Position numbers and translations under genes: made by a program. The notes under the pieces were generated by a model. The model did no database searches and had not been told where the DNA came from. It saw only the letters and a program-made list of their open reading frames with translations. Below, piece by piece: positions 50,143-59,885 of a DNA stretch of 64,000 bases; within the stretch, counting starts at the first letter, position 1, and each line of letters opens with the position of its first letter. The DNA lies in contig JAZNFO010000016.1 of assembly GCA_045575975.1 (NCBI GenBank), positions 1-64,000 of the forward strand. The letters run 5' to 3'. The DNA is from RGIG8709 sp045575975 (lineage in GTDB: Bacteria > Bacillota > Clostridia > Monoglobales > Monoglobaceae).

Positions 50143-51367
50143 AAAACCGGAGCTTCTTGCACCAGCAGGGAGTCTTGAAAAGCTAAAAACTGCTTTTTTG
50201 TACGGAGCGGATGCTGTATATATTGGAGGAGAATATTTTTCTCTCAGGGTTGCGGCAGAAAACTTTACCTTTGAAGAAATGAAAGAGGGTGTGGAATTTG
50301 CACATTCCCTTGGGAAAAAGGTTTATCTGACTGCAAATATTATCCCACATAACAGTGATGTTAGAGAATACCCTGAATTTATAAAGAATGCTGCGGAAAC
50401 AGGGATAGATGCAGTATTGATTTCAGATTTAGGACTTTTTGATATAACAAGGGAAATTGCTCCTGATTTGGATATTCATATAAGCACTCAGGCGAATAAT
50501 GTCAATTATGCAACCTGTAGAATGTGGAAAAAGCTTGGTGCAACAAGAGTTGTTCTTGCAAGAGAACTTTCTTTTGAAGAAATAGCTGAAATAAGAAAAG
50601 AAACAGATGATCAAATTGAACTTGAGGCATTTGTTCACGGAGCAATGTGTATTTCCTATTCGGGAAGATGCCTTTTGTCAAATTATATGACAAACAGAGA
50701 CAGCAATCAGGGGGCGTGCTCACACCCCTGTAGATGGAATTATTCTTTGGTTGAAGAAACAAGACCCGGTGAATATTTTCCTGTATATGAAAATGAAAGA
50801 GGTACATTCATATATAATTCAAAGGATTTATGTATGATAGAGCATATAGATAAATTAATCGAAAGCGGACTTTCAAGCCTTAAAATTGAGGGCAGAGTGA
50901 AGACGGAATATTATCTTGCAACAGTGGTTAAGGCATACAGGGATGCGATTGATTCATATTTTGAAGAAAAGGAAAATTATAAGTTTAATCCTGAGTGGCT
51001 TGATGAATTGAAAAAAGTCAGCCACAGGGATTACACAACAGGTTTTTATTTTAAAAAGCCGGGCGGAACAGAACAAAACTATGAAACAAGCTCTTATATC
51101 AGGAATTATGAGCTTCTTGGTATAGTGGACAGCTATGACGAAAAGGAAAAAATGGTTTCAGTTATCCAGAAAAACAGATTTTTTCCCGGTGATGAGGTTG
51201 AATTTCTTTGTCCAAAAGGTCCGTTCAGAAAGATTGTTATAGAAAAGATACTTGATGAAGATGGAAATGTTCTTGAGGTCGCAAACAGACCTCAGAATAT
51301 CGTGAAAATCCCCTCAGATATTCCTTTGGAAAAAGGCAGTATGATGAGAGGTAAAAAAATTCAGTAA
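50132..51367 (+). CDS. U32-family tRNA hydroxylation protein TrhP-like
   Basis: A 411-residue protein of the U32 family, now known to act in prephenate-dependent tRNA wobble-uridine hydroxylation (TrhP/YrrN-YrrO group) rather than as a collagenase. It has ELLAPAGSLEKLKTAF, GADAVYIGGEYFSLR, HGAMCISYSGRC, then CSHPCRW; the Cys set would bind a 4Fe-4S cluster. The second subunit often seen in Bacillus is not beside it. The ATG at 50132 overlaps the amidase end. Confidence 0.88.
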   Translation: MINKKPELLAPAGSLEKLKTAFLYGADAVYIGGEYFSLRVAAENFTFEEMKEGVEFAHSLGKKVYLTANIIPHNSDVREYPEFIKNAAETGIDAVLISDLGLFDITREIAPDLDIHISTQANNVNYATCRMWKKLGATRVVLARELSFEEIAEIRKETDDQIELEAFVHGAMCISYSGRCLLSNYMTNRDSNQGACSHPCRWNYSLVEETRPGEYFPVYENERGTFIYNSKDLCMIEHIDKLIESGLSSLKIEGRVKTEYYLATVVKAYRDAIDSYFEEKENYKFNPEWLDELKKVSHRDYTTGFYFKKPGGTEQNYETSSYIRNYELLGIVDSYDEKEKMVSVIQKNRFFPGDEVEFLCPKGPFRKIVIEKILDEDGNVLEVANRPQNIVKIPSDIPLEKGSMMRGKKIQ

Positions 51368-51400
51368 AAAATTAAAATTTATATAAACGGAGGAATTAAT

Positions 51401-54220
51401 ATGAAAACTTCAAAAAGAATTCTAAGTTTGTTGCTTGTTATGGTATTTGTGCTGACAGCAACAATTACAACCCCGGTTTTCGCAACATTTTCTGATGTTG
51501 ATGGAACAGAACCATATGCAGCCGCAATCAGCAGCCTTAATTCCCTTGGAATTATCAACGGTTATGAAGACGGCACATTCAGACCTCTTAATAATGTTAC
51601 AAGAGCTGAATTCACGGCTTTACTTTTAAGAGCTCGCGGATTTGGTGATATAGGCTCAACAGATCTCAGCGATCCGCCGTATCCTGATGTTGTAACAAGT
51701 GATGTATCCTGGGCTATAGGAAATATCAGAACAGCAAAAGATATGGGTATTGTTACAGGTTATGAAGATGGAACATTCAGACCAATGAACAATGTGTTAT
51801 ATGAAGAAGCTATAACAATGATTGTTCGTGCAATAGGTTATGAAAATGCTGCTGCTGAGGGCGGAGAATGGTATTCAAAGTATCTGACAATAGCAGGTTC
51901 AATCGGCCTTTTAAAGAATGTAAACGGAGCTATTAATGTTCCTGCAACAAGAGCTGTTATTGCTATGATGCTTGACAATCTTCTAAATCTTGAAGACGAA
52001 AGTGGCTATATTCAGAAAACAGGTATTATTTTATCAAACAGAATAACTTCTATAAATAGCCCGAATGTTGATCTCAGAGAGAATGAAATCTTGATTGAGG
52101 ATGATGTTACACGCACAGTTGCTAAGTATTTAGTAGATGATGTTAAAGTGTATGATGAAATGATAGGACAAAGAGTTGATTTCAGTTATAAAGAAAATAA
52201 AGAAACAGGCTATAATGAAATCAAATCTATAACTCCAAGAAAGAACAATGTTCTTGAGATTAAATCTAAAGATATTGAAGATGGAAAATGTGATGCAAGC
52301 ACAGTTGTATATTATGAAGACGGTGTAAAACAAAAGAAGGCAGTTATTTCTCCGGATTCTGCTGTAATATATAATGGTAAGCTCTACGGAACATCAAGAA
52401 ATGACAGCAAATATTCTGATTACTTCACACAAAAAGGATTGCCTGTTGTTGGCGCTTTGAAACTTCTTGATAATGATAACGATAACAAGTATGATGTTAT
52501 ATTTGTGGATAAATATGATATATATGTTGTATCAAATTTAACAACAGGAACCCGTACTATCACTGATAATGTACTTAGAAACAACGAACCCAAGGTTCTT
52601 GACTATGAGAAGGATAAATCAATGAAATTTGTGGATACAAAAGGATATGATTCATCATTCTCTTCTATAGTAAAAGGTTCAGTATTATGCATTAAGGAAA
52701 GTAATGCTGCAAATGGTTCTGAAGTTTTAACAACTGTTGTGATAAACAACACAAATCCATCAGGAACTGTTACAGGAGCTAAGGCTGGAAAAAGCATAAC
52801 ACTTTCTTCAACAACTTATAACTATTCAGACGCTGCTCCATGGGTAAGTGGTTCAGGGTCACTTACAGAACCTCAGCTTGATGATTCAGCAAAATTCTAT
52901 CTCGATTTAAATGGCGATATAGTTGCTTATGAAAAATCTCAGGTTCAGGTAAATCAGAAATATGGCTATATTTCAAGCTATCAGGTTATAGAAATTAATA
53001 TGGAAAGTGTTCTTAAGGTAACAATGTTTGTTCCTGGAATATCAGGACTTGCAAATTATATGACAGGTTCCAAGACAAAGATTAACGGTACACCTGACAA
53101 AACACCTGAAGAAATAAAAACTATTCTCGATGCAGCTGCAGGATATCAGGGACAGGTTCCCGGTGCAACAAATAATGCATACTCACAGCTTATTAAGTTC
53201 ACAGCAACCGGAAATGTTTTAGATGAAATTATAACTGCAGAGCCTTCTGATCCGGTTGAAACACTTTCAACAGATAAGCTTATAATTTCAAAGAGTTATA
53301 ACCCTGCTACAGCAACATCAAGTACAACAAGTTCAAGATTTCAGCTTAAATCAAATGTATCAACAGAAAAAGCAATAACAGCTGTAATTGGTTCAAACAC
53401 AACTTTGATTAAAGTTCCGAACGACAGAAGTGATTCAAAAGGATATGGAAAAATGACAACAAGTCAGATTGACTTAAACACTGGATATCGTGTAGAAGTT
53501 TATGATATTAAGGGCTCTGAACCAAGAGTTGTTGTTTTCTATCCTACAGTGAGTCAAAATGTTAATAATGCGAAATTTGATACTGTACCATTTATTATCA
53601 CAGAACTTATAGGTGTAGGTGATAATGTATATGAGGTGTATGGATATAACGGAAAATCAGAATCTGCATTGACGACTCCGTTGAAATCATCACCGGATTC
53701 ATATGCTGCATTTAAAGCTTTAGCCGATGATAATGGCGGAAAAGGATATGTTGTCCGTTTTGGAAGAGATGAAGATGGTAATGTAACATTAGATAGTAAG
53801 AACATTGTGTTCAGCAACGATTCATCACTTAGACCAACTGTTATGTCAAATCATCAGACAAAAAATTACGGTTGGATAAATCTTGGCGGTACCGGTTATT
53901 ATCTTAAGGGTGAAGCTGATTCAGGCAAAGGAACATACTATGAAATGATTTGGGGTTATGTTAACAGTGTTGGGGAATCCTATGTAGAAGTTCTTGATGA
54001 TGCAAATGAAAATGCAACTCATATTTACACAAGCTTTAACGATGCTTTAGTTCTTAAATATGAGAAAGCAGGAGGCAACTTTAATATCATTAAACTTGAC
54101 GACGGTGTAATAGCAGCTCTTGACACAGAAACGGCTAAGTTTGGAGAAACAAACCCGACAGAGGTTTTTGTATACGGAATAAATAGTGCAAGTATCTCAA
54201 TTGTAATTATTAAAGAATAA
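51401..54220 (+). CDS. SLH-domain surface (S-layer-type) protein
   Basis: A 939-residue secreted protein: signal peptide to about residue 29 (cleavage near VFA-TFS), three SLH repeats in the first 200 residues (INGYEDGTFRPLNNVTRAEF and VTGYEDGTFRPMNNVLYEEA are nearly identical), then about 730 residues of beta-rich, Thr/Ser/Asn/Val-rich sequence with no catalytic motif I recognise. Length, layout and low Cys content suit an S-layer or major wall protein. The first part is close to that of the SLH amidase 2.6 kb upstream. CGGAGG precedes ATG 51401, and a strong terminator follows. Confidence 0.9.
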   Translation: MKTSKRILSLLLVMVFVLTATITTPVFATFSDVDGTEPYAAAISSLNSLGIINGYEDGTFRPLNNVTRAEFTALLLRARGFGDIGSTDLSDPPYPDVVTSDVSWAIGNIRTAKDMGIVTGYEDGTFRPMNNVLYEEAITMIVRAIGYENAAAEGGEWYSKYLTIAGSIGLLKNVNGAINVPATRAVIAMMLDNLLNLEDESGYIQKTGIILSNRITSINSPNVDLRENEILIEDDVTRTVAKYLVDDVKVYDEMIGQRVDFSYKENKETGYNEIKSITPRKNNVLEIKSKDIEDGKCDASTVVYYEDGVKQKKAVISPDSAVIYNGKLYGTSRNDSKYSDYFTQKGLPVVGALKLLDNDNDNKYDVIFVDKYDIYVVSNLTTGTRTITDNVLRNNEPKVLDYEKDKSMKFVDTKGYDSSFSSIVKGSVLCIKESNAANGSEVLTTVVINNTNPSGTVTGAKAGKSITLSSTTYNYSDAAPWVSGSGSLTEPQLDDSAKFYLDLNGDIVAYEKSQVQVNQKYGYISSYQVIEINMESVLKVTMFVPGISGLANYMTGSKTKINGTPDKTPEEIKTILDAAAGYQGQVPGATNNAYSQLIKFTATGNVLDEIITAEPSDPVETLSTDKLIISKSYNPATATSSTTSSRFQLKSNVSTEKAITAVIGSNTTLIKVPNDRSDSKGYGKMTTSQIDLNTGYRVEVYDIKGSEPRVVVFYPTVSQNVNNAKFDTVPFIITELIGVGDNVYEVYGYNGKSESALTTPLKSSPDSYAAFKALADDNGGKGYVVRFGRDEDGNVTLDSKNIVFSNDSSLRPTVMSNHQTKNYGWINLGGTGYYLKGEADSGKGTYYEMIWGYVNSVGESYVEVLDDANENATHIYTSFNDALVLKYEKAGGNFNIIKLDDGVIAALDTETAKFGETNPTEVFVYGINSASISIVIIKE

Positions 54221-54238
54221 TTTAGTTGAATAGGATTT

Positions 54239-54274
54239 AAGAAAGCAGTTCATTATGAGCTGCTTTCTTTTTTT
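54239..54274 (+). terminator. Terminator after S-layer-type gene
   Basis: AAGAAAGCAG pairs with CTGCTTTCTT around a short loop, followed by eight T residues. Confidence 0.85.
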
Positions 54275-54347
54275 TGTGAAAAAGGGAATAATATTCTTTA
54301 AAACAAAACATAATAAACTTAAATAAAATAAAGCGGAGGAAATACTT

Positions 54348-54779
54348 ATGCCAAATGATAGTGCAAGATTATTAAGAGAATGTGATGCGGGAATTAAAAT
54401 GGCGGTTAAAAATTTAGATGAAATATCAAAGGGAATTAAGGATGCCGCACTAGAATCCGTTGTTGCAGAAAGCAGAAAAGAGCATATAAAGCTTAAGGAA
54501 GAAATTGAAAAAACTCTTATAGAAATGGGTGAAGAGCTTTCTGAACCAAACCTGATTGCAGAGGGAATGGGGTATTTAAAAACAAATGTTAAACTGGCAA
54601 TGGAAAAAACGGATAAAACAGCTGCAGATTTAATAACTGACGGATGTAATATGGGCATTAAAACACTAACAAGATATTTAAATCAGTATGAGGCAGCAGA
54701 CGAAAGCATAAAAAACACAGCAAGGGATGTTATAAAAATAGAAGAGGCCCTTTTGGATAATGTTCGTCCTTATCTGTAA
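54348..54779 (+). CDS. Helical-bundle protein, hypothetical (143 aa)
   Basis: An all-helical soluble protein with no Cys motif. The pattern MPNDSARLLRECDAGIKMAVKNLDEI, KDAALESVVAESRKEH, then two more amphipathic helices suggests a four-helix bundle of the kind found in ferritin-like DUF2383-type proteins. I cannot assign a function. GGAGG precedes ATG 54348 and a hairpin terminator follows at 54799-54832. It stands alone between the surface cluster and the ribosomal cluster. Confidence 0.75.
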   Translation: MPNDSARLLRECDAGIKMAVKNLDEISKGIKDAALESVVAESRKEHIKLKEEIEKTLIEMGEELSEPNLIAEGMGYLKTNVKLAMEKTDKTAADLITDGCNMGIKTLTRYLNQYEAADESIKNTARDVIKIEEALLDNVRPYL

Positions 54780-54798
54780 AGTAATTTTATAAAATTTT

Positions 54799-54832
54799 AA
54801 ACGGAATTTGCAAAAAGGTGCGAATTCCGTTT
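54799..54832 (+). terminator. Terminator before ribosomal cluster
   Basis: AAACGGAATTTGC (54799-54811) pairs with GCGAATTCCGTTT (54820-54832) with one mismatch, then ATTTTT. Confidence 0.8.
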
Positions 54833-54860
54833 ATTTTTAAGATATTTTTAAAAAAATCTA

Positions 54861-54889
54861 TTGACAAACTTTAGAAAATTTGATAAAAT
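54861..54889 (+). promoter_or_regulatory. Promoter of L7Ae-rpsL-rpsG-fusA
   Basis: TTGACA (54861-54866) and TAAAAT (54884-54889) with 17-bp spacing, followed by a leader of about 75 bases. Confidence 0.75.
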
Positions 54890-54970
54890 AAATTGGTTTT
54901 TAATGTGGGAGTGGTATGCTCAAAACACATTGATTAAAATTATTAGGTTGTAAAAGCAGGAGCTTTTGTG

Positions 54971-55216
54971 ATGAATAATATTAAAGAAAAAAACTATGTA
55001 GCAGGATTTAAGCAGTCAAAAAAAATGATTGAAAAAGGCTGTGCGGAGCTTGTTTATGTAGCAAAGGATGCTGATATGCATATTGCATGTCCCATTGAGA
55101 ATTTGTGCAAAGAAAAATCCGTTGAGATAGAATATGCAGACAGTATGAAAGAACTGGCACACGATGCGGGAGTTGAAGTTCCCACTGCGGTTGTTACCAT
55201 TGTTAAAAATGCTTAG
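54971..55216 (+). CDS. L7Ae-family ribosomal-type protein (YbxF-like)
   Basis: An 81-residue RNA-binding protein of the L7Ae/L30e fold (KQSKKMIEKGCAELVYVAKDAD, PIENLCKEKSVEIEYADSMKEL). It holds the place of B. subtilis ybxF directly before rpsL. YbxF-type proteins bind kink-turn RNA and can join the ribosome. ATG 54971 is preferred over GTG 54968 because GCAGGAG is better spaced for it. Confidence 0.88.
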   Translation: MNNIKEKNYVAGFKQSKKMIEKGCAELVYVAKDADMHIACPIENLCKEKSVEIEYADSMKELAHDAGVEVPTAVVTIVKNA

Positions 55217-55258
55217 GCGTTTTTATATATTAAATTTATATGCAGGAGGTGAAAAAGA

Positions 55259-55678
55259 TTGCCAACATTTAACCAATTAGTAAAAAACGGAAGAAAGACT
55301 GCTGAAAAGAAGTCAACAGCACCAGCTCTTTTAAAGGGTTTCAACACAATCAAGAAAAGACCTACAGACCAGGATTCTCCACAGAAGAGAGGCGTTTGTA
55401 CTTCTGTAAGAACAATGACACCTAAAAAGCCTAACTCAGCGCTCAGAAAGGTTGCCAGAGTTCGTCTTACAAATGGTATTGAGGTTTCTGCTTACATTCC
55501 GGGTATCGGTCATAACCTTCAGGAACATAGCGTTGTTATGATCAGAGGCGGAAGAGTAAAGGATCTCCCTGGTGTGCGTTATCACATTATCCGTGGTACA
55601 TTAGATACTGCAGGTGTTGCAAAGCGTAATCAGTCAAGATCTAAATACGGAGCTAAAAAACCAAAGGACGCTAAATAA
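55259..55678 (+). CDS. rpsL: 30S ribosomal protein S12
   Basis: A 139-residue decoding-centre protein. TPKKPNSALRKVARVRLTNG and the HNLQEHSVVMIRGGRVKDLPGVRYH stretch, which carries the Asp modified by RimO, are intact. Lys at both classic streptomycin-resistance positions is wild type. The start is TTG 55259 after a perfect AGGAGGTG. Confidence 0.97.
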   Translation: MPTFNQLVKNGRKTAEKKSTAPALLKGFNTIKKRPTDQDSPQKRGVCTSVRTMTPKKPNSALRKVARVRLTNGIEVSAYIPGIGHNLQEHSVVMIRGGRVKDLPGVRYHIIRGTLDTAGVAKRNQSRSKYGAKKPKDAK

Positions 55679-55705
55679 GCGTAAAAACTATTAAAGAAAT
55701 TTGTA

Positions 55706-55755
55706 GTGCGATTACTATTTATATATATAACCTGATGGGTAATAGTAATAAGCAC
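55706..55755 (+). promoter_or_regulatory. Intercistronic hairpin between rpsL and rpsG
   Basis: GTGC (55706-55709) pairs with GCAC (55752-55755), and ATTACTATT (55711-55719) pairs with AATAGTAAT (55741-55749), with small internal loops and a 21-base apical loop. In enteric bacteria S7 represses translation by binding between rpsL and rpsG; this structure is a candidate for the same role here. Confidence 0.5.
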
Positions 55756-55822
55756 AAACAGTATCCTTAAGGGTATTGAGTACCTGTGGATATATTAACC
55801 ACAAAGAATGGAGGGAAGAAAA

Positions 55823-56293
55823 GTGCCAAGAAAAGGACATATTGCACGCAGAGACGTGTTACCTGATCCGATGTATAACAGCAAAACTGTTACTCGTCTA
55901 ATAAACAATATCATGCTTGACGGTAAGAAGGGTGTAGCCCAGGCTATCGTTTACGGTGCTTTTGATATCATCAAAGAAAAAACAGGAAAGGATCCTGTTG
56001 AAGTATTTGAAGAAGCAATGAATGCCGTTATGCCTGTTTTAGAGGTAAAAGCAAGACGTGTAGGTGGTGCCAACTATCAGGTTCCGATCGAGGTTAGAGC
56101 TGAAAGACGCGAAACTTTAGGACTCAGATGGATAACCGTTTACTCAAGACAGAGAAACGAAAGAACAATGGCAGAAAGACTAGCAAACGAGCTTTTAGAC
56201 GCTATAAACAGCACAGGCGGAGCTTTCAAAAAGAAAGAAGATACTCACAAAATGGCAGAAGCAAACAAAGCATTTGCTCATTTCCGCTGGTAA
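55823..56293 (+). CDS. rpsG: 30S ribosomal protein S7
   Basis: A 156-residue 16S rRNA-binding assembly protein, beginning PRKGHIARRDVLPDPMYNS after the start Met, with VGGANYQVPIEV and LRWITVYSRQR. The start is GTG 55823: it gives the family's standard length and N-terminus, with GGAGGGAAG as Shine-Dalgarno. The in-frame ATG at 55808 would overlap the Shine-Dalgarno. Confidence 0.97.
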   Translation: MPRKGHIARRDVLPDPMYNSKTVTRLINNIMLDGKKGVAQAIVYGAFDIIKEKTGKDPVEVFEEAMNAVMPVLEVKARRVGGANYQVPIEVRAERRETLGLRWITVYSRQRNERTMAERLANELLDAINSTGGAFKKKEDTHKMAEANKAFAHFRW

Positions 56294-56392
56294 TTTTAAA
56301 ATGGTGCTGTGCCGCATAAGAGGCATAGAGACTATTTTGAAATTATCTACAATACAGAAAACACACTACGGTGTTGAAAGGAGAAAAAAGGT

Positions 56393-58504
56393 ATGGGTAG
56401 AGCGTATTCACTTGAAAGAACAAGAAATATCGGTATCATGGCTCATATTGATGCCGGTAAGACTACTACTACAGAACGTATCTTGTATTATACAGGTATA
56501 AATCATAAGCTTGGTGAAACCCATGAAGGTGGCGCTACCATGGACTGGATGGAACAGGAGCAGGAGCGTGGTATTACTATCACATCTGCTGCAACAACCT
56601 GTTTCTGGGAACCCAAAGAGGGTCCATATGCTGGTCAGAAGCACAGAGTAAACATCATCGATACTCCCGGACATGTTGACTTTACAGTTGAAGTTCAGCG
56701 TTCACTTAGAGTACTTGATGGTTCAGTTACAGTTATGTGTGCTAAGGGTGGTGTTGAACCACAGTCAGAGACTGTATGGCGTCAGGCTGATGAATATAAA
56801 GTTCCCCGTATGATATTCGTTAACAAAATGGATATTATGGGTGCAGACTTTTATAATGTTGTAAATATGATTCACGAGAGACTTAATGCAAATGGTGTTC
56901 CGATTCAGCTTCCTATCGGATCTGAAGATACATTCATTGGTATTATCGACCTTATGAACATGGAAGCCGAAGTTTATGAAGATGAACTCGGTCAAAAATA
57001 CCATAAAGAACCAATCCCTGCTGATATGGTTGACAAAGCAGAAGAATACCGTCAGCAGATGATTGAAGCTATTTGTGAAACAGACGAAGAGCTTTTAGAA
57101 AAATTATTCAGTGATGAAGAAATCACAGTTGATGAGTTAAAGGCAGCTCTCAGAAGAGCAACAATTAACAACGAAATCGTACCTGTTCTTTGCGGAACAG
57201 CGTATAGAAATAAGGGTGTTCAGTTGCTTCTTGACGCAGTTATCGAATATATGCCTGCTCCAACAGATGTACCAAACATTCAGGGTATAAATCCTGATAC
57301 AGAAGAAGCAGATGAAAGACCATCATCAGACGATGCTCCGTTTGCTGCACTTGCATTTAAAATTGCGACAGACCCATTCGTTGGTAAAATTTGTTTCTTC
57401 CGTGTATATTCAGGTACACTTCAGAAGGGCTCTCATGTATTAAACTCATGTAAAAATAAGCGTGAAAGAATCGGAAGAATTCTTCAGATGCACGCAAACC
57501 ACAGAGAAGACCTTGATATCGTTTATTCCGGTGATATCGCAGCTGCGGTTGGTCTCCAGAATACAACAACAGGTGAAACTCTTTGTGATGAAAAGAATCC
57601 TATCATCCTTGAGTCAATGAATTTCCCTGAACCGGTTATTCGTGTTGCTATTGAACCGAAAACAAAAGCAGGTCAGGAAAAGATGGGTATCGCTTTAGCA
57701 AAGCTTGCTGAAGAAGATCCAACATTCAAGACTTATACAGATGAAGAAACAGGACAGACAATTATCGCAGGTATGGGTGAACTTCACCTTGAAATCATAG
57801 TTGACCGTTTGCTCCGTGAATTTAAAGTTGAAGCAAATGTTGGTAAGCCTCAGGTTTCATATCGTGAAGCGTTCAGAAATCCTGTTAATGTTGAGCATAA
57901 GTATGCTCGTCAGTCAGGTGGTAAAGGTCAGTACGGTCATGTATTGGTTAAGTTTGAACCTCTTGGCGAAGGCGAAGGCTATGTATTTGAAAACCAGGTT
58001 GTCGGCGGTGCTATTCCGAAGGAATATATTCCAGCTGTTGATGCCGGTATTCAGAGCGCAATGTTAAACGGTGTTCTCGCAGGCTACAATGTTGTTGACC
58101 TTAAAGCCACACTTTATGATGGTTCATACCACGAAGTTGACTCATCTGAAATGGCATTTAAGATTGCAGCATCTATGGCATTTAAAGATGCTATGAGAAA
58201 ATCTGACCCTGTATTGAAAGAACCTATCATGCTTGTAAATGTAATCACACCAGACGATTACCTCGGTTTCGTTATCGGTGACTTAAGTTCAAGACGCGGT
58301 ATGATTAAGTGTCAGGAATCTCGCAGCGGCGGTGTAACTCAGGTAACTGCAGATGTTCCGCTTTCAGAGATGTTCGGATATGCAACAGTTCTTCGCTCAG
58401 GAACACAGGGCCGTGGACAGTATTCAATGGAACCATCACACTATAGCGAAGTTCCGAAGAGTGTTCAGGAAAAGATTATCAGCGAGAGAACAAAATCTGA
58501 GTAA
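56393..58504 (+). CDS. fusA: Elongation factor G
   Basis: Translocation GTPase, 703 residues. G1 AHIDAGKTTTTERIL, G2/G3 region ERGITITSAATTC and IIDTPGHVDFT, G4 NKMD, then domains II-V with PQVSYREAFRNPV and the C-terminal GYATVLRSGTQGRGQYSMEPSHY. It is the third gene of the str operon after rpsG, with a 99-base gap. ATG 56393 follows AAAGGAG. Confidence 0.98.
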   Translation: MGRAYSLERTRNIGIMAHIDAGKTTTTERILYYTGINHKLGETHEGGATMDWMEQEQERGITITSAATTCFWEPKEGPYAGQKHRVNIIDTPGHVDFTVEVQRSLRVLDGSVTVMCAKGGVEPQSETVWRQADEYKVPRMIFVNKMDIMGADFYNVVNMIHERLNANGVPIQLPIGSEDTFIGIIDLMNMEAEVYEDELGQKYHKEPIPADMVDKAEEYRQQMIEAICETDEELLEKLFSDEEITVDELKAALRRATINNEIVPVLCGTAYRNKGVQLLLDAVIEYMPAPTDVPNIQGINPDTEEADERPSSDDAPFAALAFKIATDPFVGKICFFRVYSGTLQKGSHVLNSCKNKRERIGRILQMHANHREDLDIVYSGDIAAAVGLQNTTTGETLCDEKNPIILESMNFPEPVIRVAIEPKTKAGQEKMGIALAKLAEEDPTFKTYTDEETGQTIIAGMGELHLEIIVDRLLREFKVEANVGKPQVSYREAFRNPVNVEHKYARQSGGKGQYGHVLVKFEPLGEGEGYVFENQVVGGAIPKEYIPAVDAGIQSAMLNGVLAGYNVVDLKATLYDGSYHEVDSSEMAFKIAASMAFKDAMRKSDPVLKEPIMLVNVITPDDYLGFVIGDLSSRRGMIKCQESRSGGVTQVTADVPLSEMFGYATVLRSGTQGRGQYSMEPSHYSEVPKSVQEKIISERTKSE

Positions 58505-58538
58505 TTCAGTAAAAATTTATAAAAATTTTAAAAAACTA

Positions 58539-58567
58539 TTGAAAACTGCAAAACTATGTAGTAGAAT
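58539..58567 (+). promoter_or_regulatory. Promoter of tuf
   Basis: TTGAAA (58539-58544) and TAGAAT (58562-58567) with 17-bp spacing between fusA and tuf. Confidence 0.65.
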
Positions 58568-58617
58568 AGTAGTAAGTAAATAATTAACGTTTAAATAAAG
58601 TTAGGAGGAATTCTAAA

Positions 58618-59820
58618 ATGGCAAAAGCTAAATATGAAAGAACAAAACCGCATGTTAACATCGGTACAATTGGTCACGTTGACCATGGTAAGACAACTCT
58701 TACCGCTGCAATCACAAAGGTGCTTGCATTATCAGGTAAAGCTCAGTTTGAAGCTTACGATATGATCGATAAAGCTCCGGAAGAAAGAGAAAGAGGTATC
58801 ACAATTTCAACAGCTCACGTTGAATACGAAACAGAAAACCGTCACTATGCACATGTTGACTGTCCAGGACATGCTGACTATGTTAAGAACATGATCACAG
58901 GTGCTGCTCAGATGGACGGTGCTATCCTTGTTGTATCTTCAGCTGACGGCCCAATGCCTCAGACAAGAGAACACATCCTTCTTTCAACACAGGTTGGCGT
59001 TCCTTATATCGTAGTATTTATGAACAAAGTTGACCAGGTTGACGATCCAGAACTTCTTGAATTAGTTGAAATGGAAATCAGAGACCTACTCACAGAATAT
59101 GAATTCCCGGGCGACGATACACCTATCGTTAAAGGTTCAGGTCTTCAGGTTCTTGAAAGCTCATCAACTGATCCTTCAGCTCCAGAATATGCTTGTATTC
59201 TTGAACTTATGGATGCTGTTGACAGCTATATCCCAACACCAGAAAGAAAGAGCGATCTTCCATTCCTTATGCCAGTCGAAGATGTATTCTCAATCACAGG
59301 CCGTGGTACAGTTGCTACAGGTAGAGTTGAAAGAGGTACTCTTAAAGTTTCTGACGAAGTTGAAATCGTTGGTCTTTCAGACGAAACAAGAAAAGTTGTT
59401 GTTACAGGTATAGAAATGTTCAGAAAGCTTCTTGACGAAGCTGAAGCTGGTGACAACATCGGTGCTCTTCTCCGTGGCGTACAGAGAAACGAAATCGAAA
59501 GAGGTCAGGTTCTTGCAAAACCAGGAACAATCACACCTCACACAAAGTTTAAGGGCGAAGTTTATGTTCTTACTAAGGAAGAAGGCGGACGTCATACTCC
59601 ATTCTTCTCAAACTACAGACCACAGTTCTATTTCAGAACAACTGACGTAACAGGTATCATCGCTCTTCCAGAAGGAACAGAAATGTGTATGCCTGGTGAC
59701 AATGTAACAATGACTGTTGAACTTACAACACATATCGCTATCGAAGAAGGTCTTCGTTTTGCTATCCGTGAAGGTGGCCGTACAGTTGGTTCAGGTGTCG
59801 TTACAGAAATTCTTGGTTAA
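58618..59820 (+). CDS. tuf: Elongation factor Tu
   Basis: Aminoacyl-tRNA-carrying GTPase, 400 residues. G1 GHVDHGKTT, effector region ERERGITISTAHVEY, G3 DCPGHADYVKNM, G4 NKVDQVDD, and the C-terminal barrel ending GGRTVGSGVVTEIL. AGGAGG lies just before ATG 58618. A promoter and a strong terminator make it able to be expressed apart from fusA. Confidence 0.98.
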   Translation: MAKAKYERTKPHVNIGTIGHVDHGKTTLTAAITKVLALSGKAQFEAYDMIDKAPEERERGITISTAHVEYETENRHYAHVDCPGHADYVKNMITGAAQMDGAILVVSSADGPMPQTREHILLSTQVGVPYIVVFMNKVDQVDDPELLELVEMEIRDLLTEYEFPGDDTPIVKGSGLQVLESSSTDPSAPEYACILELMDAVDSYIPTPERKSDLPFLMPVEDVFSITGRGTVATGRVERGTLKVSDEVEIVGLSDETRKVVVTGIEMFRKLLDEAEAGDNIGALLRGVQRNEIERGQVLAKPGTITPHTKFKGEVYVLTKEEGGRHTPFFSNYRPQFYFRTTDVTGIIALPEGTEMCMPGDNVTMTVELTTHIAIEEGLRFAIREGGRTVGSGVVTEILG

Positions 59821-59839
59821 TTTCTAAATTCACAATAAC

Positions 59840-59873
59840 AAAAAAGCTTTTCGGGAAACCGAAAAGCTTTTTT
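59840..59873. terminator. Bidirectional terminator after tuf
   Basis: A 15-bp perfect stem (59840-59854/59859-59873) with a GAAA tetraloop, A-run at its left and T-run at its right. It separates tuf from the converging EamA gene. Confidence 0.9.
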
Positions 59874-59885
59874 ATTTTGGTTTAT

